Shown one piece after another: positions 16,010 to 23,741 of a stretch of 64,000 nucleotides of DNA. Every line of letters begins with the position of its first letter. Position 1 is the stretch's first letter. The notes beneath the pieces were generated by a model. That model made no database searches and was not told the origin of the DNA. It saw only the letters and a program-made list of their open reading frames with translations. Source of the DNA: Acidobacteriota bacterium (GTDB lineage: Bacteria; Acidobacteriota; Vicinamibacteria; Vicinamibacterales; UBA2999); assembly GCA_030697165.1 (NCBI GenBank), contig JAUYQQ010000004.1, positions 1 through 64,000 of the forward strand. The letters run 5' to 3'. The position numbers and the translations under genes were made by a program.

Positions 16010-18762
16010 GCGCTCTTCGCAGCCAGTTCGGCACTATTAGCCAAGACCGGTATAAATGCGAGGGAAAATGCCGCTCCGGGGCCGGCGTCAACTTCGAGAA
16101 CGCCGTTCAACTGCCGAGCTAGATCGGCGACGAGTTGCAACCCCAGTGAGCCGTTCCGGCGGCTGTCAAAGTCGGCGGGCAGACCCACGCCGCTGTCGCT
16201 GACCGCGAGCTGAAGGGTGCCATCGTCGGCAGCGTGAAGTTCGACACGAATCTCTCCGGTTCGGCCGTCCGGAAAGCCGTGCTTCAAGCTGTTGGACACC
16301 AGCTCGTTCACCAGCAAACCGCAGGGAATGGCCTGGTGAAGCTCGAGGTAGACCGGTTCGAGATCGAAGAGCAGCCGGACCGCGCTCGGCGCAATCGACG
16401 CGGACTGGAACAACTGGGTGCAAACCCGCCGGATGTAGTCCGACAGATCCACGCGATCGAGTTGGTCCGACCGGTATAGCGACTCGTGCAGGCTGGCCAT
16501 GGCGAAGATTCGCCCTTGCATCTCGCGGAGCACCTGGATGGTCGTCGGTTGGCCAGCCCGCTCGGCTTCCAGGCGGAGCAGGCTCATGATGACTTGCAAG
16601 TTGTTCTTGACCCGGTGGTGGACCTCGCGCAGCAACGCCTCTTTCTCAAACACCAGCGACCGCAGCTGGTTGTTGGCGACCCATCGGGCGGTGACGTCGT
16701 AGTTGACGCCCAGCATCCGGGCCGCTCGCCCGTGGTCATCGGTCGTGACGTGACCGACCGCAGCAATTCTCCGTCTAGTTCCGTCGGGCCATACCACGCG
16801 GAACTCTGAGACGTAGGACGTAAGACCCGACAGCGCCCGGCGGACGTCGCCGTCGACGCGCTCACGGTCGTCGGGATGCACGCACGCCATCCACCTTTCG
16901 TAGTCAACGTCGATCGAATCCGAAGGCAAGCCATAGAGCTCGAACATGCGGCTGTCCCAGATGATTCCTTTGGTGGCGACATCCCAGTCCCAAATGCCTA
17001 TGCTCGCCGCGCCGGTGGCCAGTTCGAGCCGTTCTTTGACGGCCGCGGTGGCGTCGGCAGCGCTTTCGATCGAGCGTCGGTAGCGCTCTTCGTTCTGCCG
17101 CAGATCGTTCGCCAGGTTTGCCTGGCTGCGGTAGAACCGCGCACGCTGGTCCCGCCACACCAGACCCAGGCCTGCGGCCGTCGCGAACAAGACGACGGTG
17201 GCGAACGTGGCGACCAGCCAGAAGCGGCGCCACAAGGCGGCGCGGAACTCGGCCGTGTCCTTGCGGGCAATCAGGAACCACGGGGATTCGGGAATCGCGC
17301 GGACGACACTAATCACCGGCTCGCCGCGATAGTCCAGCCCCTCAACCAGACCGGTCTGTCCGAGGACGGCCTTCACCGCCAGCAAGCGTCCTTCGTCCAG
17401 GCTGATGCGCTTGCGCAACGGCGAAACGGGATCGAACATCAACGGGCTGAGAAACTGAACAGAGTCGCCGTCGCGGCGCACCAGCAGCGTTTCGGCCGTC
17501 GTGCTGCGGCCAACCGACTGGGCGATGAACGGATAGAGGAATCGCTGCGGCTCGAGGCGGATCATCAGGACGCCGATGAGGCGGCCCGCGGGGCCCGCGT
17601 CCTTGATGGGCACGATCGTCGCCAGAGAGGCGCGCTGGTCGCGTTCGTCCAGATAGAAATCCAGCAGGCTCACTTCGCCCGTGCGCCGCGCGGCGGCGAC
17701 CACCTCAGGCGGCGACATCGCAACCGACGGCATAGAGAAAACTGCCAAGCCATGCGCGTCGGTCAGGGCGAACGCGTCTGAATGGAGGTGTGCCTGATTA
17801 TCGCGCCACCAGGCCTCGAACTCACGGCGGACGGGTCCGTCGTCCGGCTGATTGATCAGGCGCCGGGCAAGCCCTGAAACCAGCGGGTTGGAGTAGATCA
17901 GGCCGGCGTCGGCCAACCGCTCTTGCCGCCATTCCCGTAGTTGGCTCACCTTCAGTTGCGAAATCATGTCGAGTTCGTGCTCGGTCTCCCCGCGAATCTC
18001 CCGCTCTTCCGTCCGGTAAAAGGCGTAACCTGCCGCCACGGCCAACACGGCGGCGGCAGCGAAAATGGACGTGTAGACTGCCCTCCCCCGCCAGATGGTT
18101 GCCGGATTGGCGCATGGCTCGACTGCGGGACCGACTACGACGACTAACAAGCCCAGCCCCATGATCAACAGCACGACACTGGTGTTCACCGCTACGGGCA
18201 CGATCCCCGCACTGCTCAGAAGCGGAGGGCCGAACAGGCCTACGAGGAGGAGGACGAAGCCCGCGACCGCCACCGCACCACCCACCGCGTGCCGCACCCA
18301 GCTGTCGACGTTTCGCCGCCTGCCCGGTGCCGCCAGCAGCAGCGTCGCATTCACCAGCAGAAATCCAGCCGCGGTAATCGGGGAGACGAAGCCGGCGGTG
18401 GGATCGAGGGCGGCTGGTCCGCTGAGCCGAAGGCCCAGAAGCTCCGCGGGCCAATAGGTCCCGGATACCCGCAGCAGCAAGAACAGCGAGCTTGCCGCGA
18501 TGCCGGCCGAGGCGAGCGCGGTGGCCAGCTTCAGGGACCGACGGCCGCCCTCGCCGCGAGCGCTGAACCAGAGGGCCGCACCGACCAGCATGGACAAGAC
18601 GGCGGTGGCCGGTGCCATCGGAAACGCTCCGGGGATCCAGGTGGCTAGTGCCGGCGCGTCCAGGACCCAGCCAAGCAGCGCCACCACACCGACCGCGGCT
18701 ATTGACGCCGCGGCCAGAGCGAGCGTCGTCGCTCGAAGTGAACGAAGGCGGCGCGGCGTCAC
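16006..18762 (-). CDS. Membrane-bound PAS sensor histidine kinase, HisKA_2 type
   Basis: The GTG at 18762 overlaps the preceding stop as GTGA. The 918-residue product has about seven hydrophobic segments in residues 1-255 (MASE-like integral sensor). An extracytoplasmic Cache-like region (about 260-510) flanked by another membrane segment (about 515-540) follows, then a PAS domain (about 575-690; IWDWDVATKGIIWDS). The HisKA_2 motif LLREVHHRVKNNLQVIMSLL and an HATPase domain with LVNELVSNSLKHGF and DSGVGLP complete it. HisKA_2 kinases usually pass phosphate to stand-alone or hybrid receivers; two such genes flank it in the operon. The ligand is unknown. Confidence 0.9.
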   Translation of the reverse strand: MTPRRLRSLRATTLALAAASIAAVGVVALLGWVLDAPALATWIPGAFPMAPATAVLSMLVGAALWFSARGEGGRRSLKLATALASAGIAASSLFLLLRVSGTYWPAELLGLRLSGPAALDPTAGFVSPITAAGFLLVNATLLLAAPGRRRNVDSWVRHAVGGAVAVAGFVLLLVGLFGPPLLSSAGIVPVAVNTSVVLLIMGLGLLVVVVGPAVEPCANPATIWRGRAVYTSIFAAAAVLAVAAGYAFYRTEEREIRGETEHELDMISQLKVSQLREWRQERLADAGLIYSNPLVSGLARRLINQPDDGPVRREFEAWWRDNQAHLHSDAFALTDAHGLAVFSMPSVAMSPPEVVAAARRTGEVSLLDFYLDERDQRASLATIVPIKDAGPAGRLIGVLMIRLEPQRFLYPFIAQSVGRSTTAETLLVRRDGDSVQFLSPLMFDPVSPLRKRISLDEGRLLAVKAVLGQTGLVEGLDYRGEPVISVVRAIPESPWFLIARKDTAEFRAALWRRFWLVATFATVVLFATAAGLGLVWRDQRARFYRSQANLANDLRQNEERYRRSIESAADATAAVKERLELATGAASIGIWDWDVATKGIIWDSRMFELYGLPSDSIDVDYERWMACVHPDDRERVDGDVRRALSGLTSYVSEFRVVWPDGTRRRIAAVGHVTTDDHGRAARMLGVNYDVTARWVANNQLRSLVFEKEALLREVHHRVKNNLQVIMSLLRLEAERAGQPTTIQVLREMQGRIFAMASLHESLYRSDQLDRVDLSDYIRRVCTQLFQSASIAPSAVRLLFDLEPVYLELHQAIPCGLLVNELVSNSLKHGFPDGRTGEIRVELHAADDGTLQLAVSDSGVGLPADFDSRRNGSLGLQLVADLARQLNGVLEVDAGPGAAFSLAFIPVLANSAELAAKSA

Positions 18763-19811
18763 GGCGTACTCGCTGGCTCACTTTGCGAGAAGGTTCGAGG
18801 CGTAAACACCAGGCTGACAGATTCGCCGGGGCCCGGTCCCGCTTCAAGGCTGCCGCCCAGTTGATGAGCGAGGTCGGCCACCAGTTGCAGCCCTACCGTC
18901 TGGGCACGCGGAGTGGCGAGGCCTGCTACCAAGCCAACCCCGTCGTCGCTCACCACCAGGCGGACCTGCGGTCCCTCGGGCTGCAGGGAGACACGCAATT
19001 CCCCGCTACGCTGACCTGGAAAGGCGTGCTTCAGGGCGTTGGTCACCAGTTCGTTTACCAGCAGGCCACAGGTGATGGCCTGCTGGGTGCTGACGACGAC
19101 GCTGGCCACATCAAGGCGCAACCGCACGCCGGCGTCGGCGACGGACAGCGAGCGGAACAGGTACTCGGCCACCTGCGAGAGGTGCGCCCCAAGGTCAACG
19201 TCGGTGACCCGGTTCGACTGGTAGAGCATCTCGTGCAACTGCGCGAGCAGGTGAATGCGGTTCTCCATGTCTTGGAGCACGGCGCGGGCCGCGACGTGAT
19301 CCACTTGATGGGCCTCGAGGCGCAACAGGCTGGTGATCAGCATCAGGTTGTTCTTGGCGCGGTGGTGGACTTCCCTCACCAGCGCATCTTTTTCGCGAAG
19401 GGCGGCGCGCAAGCTCTCTTGGGTGATTCGCAGGCGGAGCAAGGCATCAACGCGGGCCAGCAGTTCGGGCCCAGTCACCGGCCGGACGATATAACCGTCG
19501 GCCCGTCCTTCATCCAGGCCAATGACCTGGTCTTCCGGGGTGGTCTTCTGACCCGATGCCATCACCACCAGGACGCTCTCGAGGTCGGCATCGGCTTTGA
19601 TTTGCCTGGCGACCTCGACTCCGTTTCCGTCGGGGAGGTTGACGTCGAGCAGCAGCAGGGCGGGCCGATGCAGCCGGGTCAACCGCAGGGCCTCGGCCGC
19701 GCTGTGCCCCAGCATCACCGTGAATCCGGCACCGCGCAGGACCAAGGCGGTCGCGTCGGCCAGGTCGGGGTCGTCGTCTATGACGAGAATGGTCGTGTCC
19801 GAACGCGGCAT
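18759..19811 (-). CDS. Receiver domain fused to HisKA_2 histidine kinase
   Basis: This 350-residue protein has an N-terminal receiver (VIDDDPDL acidic pocket, phospho-Asp in LLLDVNLPDGNG). A short linker leads directly into HisKA_2 (LVREVHHRAKNNLMLITSLL) and HATPase (LVNELVTNALKHAF, DDGVGLV). The receiver-output arrangement, without PAS or membrane segments, suggests that the kinase activity itself is the regulated output. The kinase half resembles that of the next gene. It is first in the operon, so the divergent region 19812-20110 should hold its promoter. Confidence 0.9.
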   Translation of the reverse strand: MPRSDTTILVIDDDPDLADATALVLRGAGFTVMLGHSAAEALRLTRLHRPALLLLDVNLPDGNGVEVARQIKADADLESVLVVMASGQKTTPEDQVIGLDEGRADGYIVRPVTGPELLARVDALLRLRITQESLRAALREKDALVREVHHRAKNNLMLITSLLRLEAHQVDHVAARAVLQDMENRIHLLAQLHEMLYQSNRVTDVDLGAHLSQVAEYLFRSLSVADAGVRLRLDVASVVVSTQQAITCGLLVNELVTNALKHAFPGQRSGELRVSLQPEGPQVRLVVSDDGVGLVAGLATPRAQTVGLQLVADLAHQLGGSLEAGPGPGESVSLVFTPRTFSQSEPASTP

Positions 19812-20110
19812 GGTGCCTCATCTAATCTGGCGGTGGGCCGAACGCGAACGGCTCCCGACGATTGAGGCTAAGGCAACATCGGTGCCACGGCGATCGGGCC
19901 GAAACCGGCGGGATCGCACGGTCACGCTGCGCAAAAGTTCGTGGACAGTGCGGGATCGTTCCGCTGCTGGTTCGGTAGCAGGGGGTCGCCACCCGGGGTG
20001 TGCGGTAGCGGAGCGCTCAGTGTGCGCACACCCAATTCGAGTCACGCCGGCAGGAACTGCGCGGTTTCTCCACATAAGACGCTGGCGAACCAATTGCAGC
20101 AGCGCCCATC
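19812..20110. other. Divergent intergenic region between two kinase transcripts
   Basis: These 299 bases separate the receiver-kinase gene (minus) from the Cys-rich PAS kinase gene (plus). The clearest element is the perfect 12-bp palindrome GTGTGCGCACAC at 20020-20031, a candidate operator. No convincing -35/-10 pair and no open reading frame with coding character was seen. Confidence 0.4.
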
Positions 20111-21271
20111 ATGGCGTCCCCCGCACACCTCGCGCCTCCGCTGCTCACCTACTTCGATCGTCCCGGTCGCAGTTCTTTTGAAGACGTTCACACCGAGGCT
20201 GCGCACGTGCGCGGCGCAGGCTGGGTCGATGCGGTGCTGAGCGGCCTACCCGGGCCGACGGTCCTGCTGAACGACGACCGGCAGATCGTGGTCTGCAACC
20301 AGGCGGCCTCGACGCTGCTGCAGCTTGGCGGACACACTGATCCCGAGGGCCTGCGGATTGGCGAGGCGCTCGGCTGCGTGTTCGTGAAACACGGGCCCGA
20401 TGGCTGTGGCACTGCCCCGCAATGCCGGCAGTGCGGACTCGGCAAGGCGAATCGCGCGTTTGGCCTCAAGCCCGGTCACTACGATGGCGAAATCCGGTTG
20501 CGGGCCGGGGAGGGCGCTGCCGAACAGGCCTTGACGCTGTCGGTGCACCTCAGCCCGCTCAACGTCAACGGCAGGCCCCTGCGCCTCTGCTCGTTGGCTG
20601 ACCTGACCGCCACCCGCCGGCGTGAATCGCTCGAGAACATCTTCTTTCACGATGTGCTGAACACCGCCCAGGCCGTGCAAGGCGCCGCCGAGTTGATCCC
20701 GTTCATGGAGGACCAGGCCGAGCAGAACGCATTGGCTGACGTCGTCAGCGAAAATGCCAAGACCCTGGTCGGAGAAATCCAGACGCAGCGCGACCTGCTG
20801 GCGGCCGAGGACGGGAGCCTCGAGGTGCCCCGTCAGCCGGAGCATCCGTCGCTCATCGCAGCCCGCGTGGCCGACCTCTATCGCCGCAGCCGGTTCGGAG
20901 ACGGGCGCACGATCGAGGTCGAGGCCGCGGGCGACGACGAGGTCTTCACGTCTGCGGTTCACTTGTCGCGTTCGGTGGGCAACCTGCTGAAGAACGCGCT
21001 CGAAGCAGCCAGGCCGGGCGAGACCGTTCGCATTCGGGTCACGGCCTCAGCCGGCGCGGTGGCTATCGCGGTGCACAACGACGCGGTCATGCCGGCGCCG
21101 GTTCAAGACCAGGTCTTTCAGCGCTCGTTCAGTACCAAGGCACGCACCGGCCGTGGGCTGGGCACCTACAGCGCGCACCTTCTGGTCAGCCGCTATCTGG
21201 GAGGCACCGTCTCGTTCGTGTCGGCGCCCGGAGAAGGCACCACGTTTACGATCCGGCTGCCGCGGGGCTAG
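20111..21271 (+). CDS. Soluble histidine kinase with Cys-rich PAS domain
   Basis: This 386-residue protein has a PAS domain (about 36-165) with four closely placed cysteines, C89, C99, C105 and C108 (pattern C-x9-C-x5-C-x2-C, within GCGTAPQCRQCGLG). A dimerisation region follows with the H-box IFFHDVLNTAQAV (His179), then an HATPase domain with LLKNALEAARPGE and GRGLGTYSAHLLVSRYLGG. The Cys arrangement resembles PAS domains in several deltaproteobacterial kinases and could bind a metal or an iron-sulfur cluster for redox or gas sensing; that is inference. It is transcribed away from the three-gene kinase operon and is the only one of the four with no receiver partner attached. Confidence 0.85.
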   Translation: MASPAHLAPPLLTYFDRPGRSSFEDVHTEAAHVRGAGWVDAVLSGLPGPTVLLNDDRQIVVCNQAASTLLQLGGHTDPEGLRIGEALGCVFVKHGPDGCGTAPQCRQCGLGKANRAFGLKPGHYDGEIRLRAGEGAAEQALTLSVHLSPLNVNGRPLRLCSLADLTATRRRESLENIFFHDVLNTAQAVQGAAELIPFMEDQAEQNALADVVSENAKTLVGEIQTQRDLLAAEDGSLEVPRQPEHPSLIAARVADLYRRSRFGDGRTIEVEAAGDDEVFTSAVHLSRSVGNLLKNALEAARPGETVRIRVTASAGAVAIAVHNDAVMPAPVQDQVFQRSFSTKARTGRGLGTYSAHLLVSRYLGGTVSFVSAPGEGTTFTIRLPRG

Positions 21272-21492
21272 TTCTCTTCTTCGAATTCTTCTTCGCCCGG
21301 AGGGCCCAGGCGGGTCGAGGGGCGCAAGGCCTCACGGTAGTCGTACAGCGGCAAGCCCGACACGTGCCGTGGGTTCACGCAGCCGGTGGACTTGGTCTCG
21401 AGCATGACCAGGACGGGGCTTCCCGACAACCCGTCTCGAAACCCGAGCCGGCACCCGCAAGCGAGACGAGCGTGCGCGAATCCCTTCAGCAT
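21268..21492 (-). CDS. Small Cys-containing conserved-looking protein of unknown function
   Basis: The 74-residue product begins MLKGFAHARLACGCRLGFRD, contains three Cys (12, 14 and 38) and ends in an acidic tail (GEEEFEEEN). The stop shares bases with the convergent kinase stop. Codon use looks like real coding sequence, and the gene lies 31 bases upstream of the TlpA-like gene's 3' end on the same strand. I do not recognise a named family; a small metal- or zinc-binding protein is possible. Confidence 0.55.
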   Translation of the reverse strand: MLKGFAHARLACGCRLGFRDGLSGSPVLVMLETKSTGCVNPRHVSGLPLYDYREALRPSTRLGPPGEEEFEEEN

Positions 21493-21523
21493 GATGGGTT
21501 GATCATACTACCGACCCGCACCG

Positions 21524-22177
21524 CTAAAGCAACGCGACGATTTCTTTTTCGAAGACCGATTTGGGCGCAATGCCCAGGTGCTTGCGGCAGACCCGGCCGT
21601 CCCTGCTGATCAGGAACGACGCCGGAATGCCCCAGATCGGGCCGTAGGCGTCCTGCACGTCTTCGCGGCCTTCGCCGAGCAGGATCGGGTAGTTCATGTT
21701 GTATTCGGCGGCAAACGCCTTGGCCTTGTCGGCGGTATCGTCAACCGAGAAGCCGACAATGACGAGGTCGTCCTTGTACTTCTCCTGCAGTTCCACGAAG
21801 CCGGGGATCTCGGCCTTGCACGGGCCGCACCAGGTGGCCCAGAAGTTCAGCAGCACGACCTTGCCCTTGTACGAGGAGAGCGCCACCTCCCGGCCGTCGA
21901 GGTCCTTGATGGTGAAGTCGAAGTTCGCCGGCTTCGCGTTGGCCATGCACGCGCTGGTTTCCTCTGACGCCGCGGTGCTGTCGTGCGAAGCAGCCGGGGT
22001 CACGTCACCGGCGAGCGCCGCCGACGGACCGGACTCCGCGTGCGGTTGCCACACGAAGGGAATGCTGATGGCGAGCAGCGCGATGGCCGTGGCGATCACG
22101 GCGACCAGCCGCATCTTCGAACTCTGGGGCTGAGGCGGCGCGGAAGTCGAGTCCAGGGGACCGTCGTGCTGTTCCAT
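21524..22177 (-). CDS. TlpA/ResA-like membrane-anchored thioredoxin
   Basis: From the ATG at 22177, four bases after the anti-sigma stop, the product has 217 residues. A single membrane anchor (about 22-42) is followed by a Ser/Ala-rich linker and a thioredoxin fold with the redox motif FWATWCGPCKAEIPG and the cis-Pro region IWGIPASF. Such proteins reduce disulfides outside the cytoplasmic membrane, for example during cytochrome c maturation. Two extra Cys lie near the domain edges (SACMAN and RVCRK). It is the third gene of an ECF sigma/anti-sigma/thioredoxin operon, suggesting an envelope redox stress response. Confidence 0.88.
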   Translation of the reverse strand: MEQHDGPLDSTSAPPQPQSSKMRLVAVIATAIALLAISIPFVWQPHAESGPSAALAGDVTPAASHDSTAASEETSACMANAKPANFDFTIKDLDGREVALSSYKGKVVLLNFWATWCGPCKAEIPGFVELQEKYKDDLVIVGFSVDDTADKAKAFAAEYNMNYPILLGEGREDVQDAYGPIWGIPASFLISRDGRVCRKHLGIAPKSVFEKEIVALL

Positions 22178-22181
22178 GAGG

Positions 22182-22949
22182 CTATTTTGCCTCATTTCGA
22201 AGGTCAGACGCCATGCGCGCCAACCCATCCGTGGCCCCGGCCCTGGCGACGAGCATGAACGTGCGGTCGCCCTCGGTCCACACGATCTGTTCGTGATCCA
22301 GCACGTCGAGCGAGGCGTCGGGACGCTGCAGGCCCGGCATGATGAACAGCGACACCGCTGCGCCGTTGGCGCGATACAACAGGTGTGCCGCGAGTCCGTC
22401 GCCGTACAGGCAGCGCCGCACCGCCACGAGCGTCAGGCCCTCGGCTGCCGCCGCGTCGGGCACGCTGATCGTCCATCCGTACTCGCGCTTGATGGTGGCC
22501 TCGGCCTCGGCCTTGCTGATCGGCTCGCCGTGGACGTGGCCGTCGATGCCGAAGCACTTGATGTGATCGAGCGCCAGTTGCGCCGCCAGCAACACCGTCG
22601 AGCGCGAGGTCATCACCGGCAGCAACGCCCCGCCGAGCACCAGGAACAGTACCGCAGCGGCCGAGAACGCCGACAGCCGTCCGCCCCAACTGAGAATGCC
22701 GGCCGGGGCCGCCTGCTCGGCGCGCGAGGTGGCCAGGATGCGCGTGCGCAGGCCCGGCGGCGCGGTCACCGCCAACTGCGGCGCGCGCGCGCGCAGCACC
22801 GCACGGGCGGCGGCCTGCGCCTGCAGCCGCTGCCGGCACGATTCGCACGACGCGACGTGCCGCGTCACCTGCTCGGCGTCATCCGCCGACGCGCCACCGT
22901 CGGCCACCGCGGCCAGGCTCGCTTCAATCTGCGTGCAGTCCATGTTCAT
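22182..22949 (-). CDS. Zinc-finger anti-sigma factor with one transmembrane segment
   Basis: The ATG at 22949, four bases after the sigma-factor stop, is chosen over a frame extension into that gene; it gives 255 residues. The N-terminal ZAS domain has the signature HVASCESCRQR (His-x3-Cys-x2-Cys) with a further Cys near the start (MNMDC). A membrane segment lies at about 110-130 (AFSAAAVLFLVLGGALLPV), and the rest is an extracytoplasmic sensor domain. ZAS proteins hold their partner ECF sigma factor inactive and release it on signal. The adjacent ECF gene is its obvious partner. Confidence 0.88.
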   Translation of the reverse strand: MNMDCTQIEASLAAVADGGASADDAEQVTRHVASCESCRQRLQAQAAARAVLRARAPQLAVTAPPGLRTRILATSRAEQAAPAGILSWGGRLSAFSAAAVLFLVLGGALLPVMTSRSTVLLAAQLALDHIKCFGIDGHVHGEPISKAEAEATIKREYGWTISVPDAAAAEGLTLVAVRRCLYGDGLAAHLLYRANGAAVSLFIMPGLQRPDASLDVLDHEQIVWTEGDRTFMLVARAGATDGLARMASDLRNEAK

Positions 22950-22953
22950 TCTG

Positions 22954-23535
22954 TTAGACGCTGCCGTTACGTTCACGTTGCATCGACAGCCGGTCGTACA
23001 GCTGCTTGCGGCCCCGCGACAGGCGCGACATGACCGTGCCAACGGGCGCGTCCACCACGTCGGCAATCTCCTGGTACGACAGCTCATCGACGTCGCGCAG
23101 CCACACCACTTCACGAAACATGTCGGGCATGGCGTCGAGGGCCGCCTGCAGGTCGGGGTCGATGGTCGCCCGCAGCAGCAGGGTCTCGGGGCTGTCCACC
23201 GGCCCGGCCGGGCCCAGGCTGGCGCCCTCGGCCGCCTCCTCCACCGCGTCCGAATCGAAATCGACCCGCGACCGCGCCCGGTCGCGCACCCGGTTTCTCC
23301 AGGTGTTATGGAGAATCGTGTAGAGCCAGGCCTTCAGGTTCGACCCCGGCACGAACCGGGCCCGGGCCCGAATCGCCTTCAGGTACGTGTCCTGGACCAG
23401 GTCCTGGGCCCTGTCCGCGTTTCGCGTCAGTCGCAACGCGGCGCCGTACAGCTGATCCAGGAAATCGAGCGCCGCCACCGAGAAGTCATCCTCGTCGTGA
23501 CCGTCCCGACTGGCCGAATGTCGCCCGGAAAACAT
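22954..23535 (-). CDS. ECF-family RNA polymerase sigma factor
   Basis: The 193-residue protein has sigma region 2 (LYGAALRLTRNADRAQDLVQ, then KAIRARARF and LKAWLYTILHNTWRNR). A short variable linker rich in Ala/Glu leads to region 4 (FREVVWLRDVDELSYQEIAD and GTVMSRLSRGRKQLYD). The lack of regions 1 and 3 and the length fit the ECF group. It heads the operon with its anti-sigma factor and a thioredoxin, and it is divergent from the giant protease/barrel gene at 23742. That gene could be a target, but no ECF-type promoter was identified with confidence. Confidence 0.92.
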   Translation of the reverse strand: MFSGRHSASRDGHDEDDFSVAALDFLDQLYGAALRLTRNADRAQDLVQDTYLKAIRARARFVPGSNLKAWLYTILHNTWRNRVRDRARSRVDFDSDAVEEAAEGASLGPAGPVDSPETLLLRATIDPDLQAALDAMPDMFREVVWLRDVDELSYQEIADVVDAPVGTVMSRLSRGRKQLYDRLSMQRERNGSV

Positions 23536-23741
23536 GCGGAAACAGGGCTGACTATTACATGAACCCCCGGGGACGCCCGTTTATTCCCGGTGGGGACGGG
23601 CCGGGACGTGAATCCATCCAGCAGGCGCCGCGTCCCAAGTATAGGACGAAGATCGACGGATCGAATCTTGCTCCGCGAGCCGCAAGGCCTGCGGTTTGCG
23701 GCCATCGTCAGAGGATCGGTAAGATGCAGCAAGGAGAGACT

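Noticed and set aside
23696-23725. Promoter TTGCGG-18-TAAGAT upstream of the protease/barrel gene
   Set aside because: The predicted start point would fall within the ribosome-binding site, so the match is probably chance.
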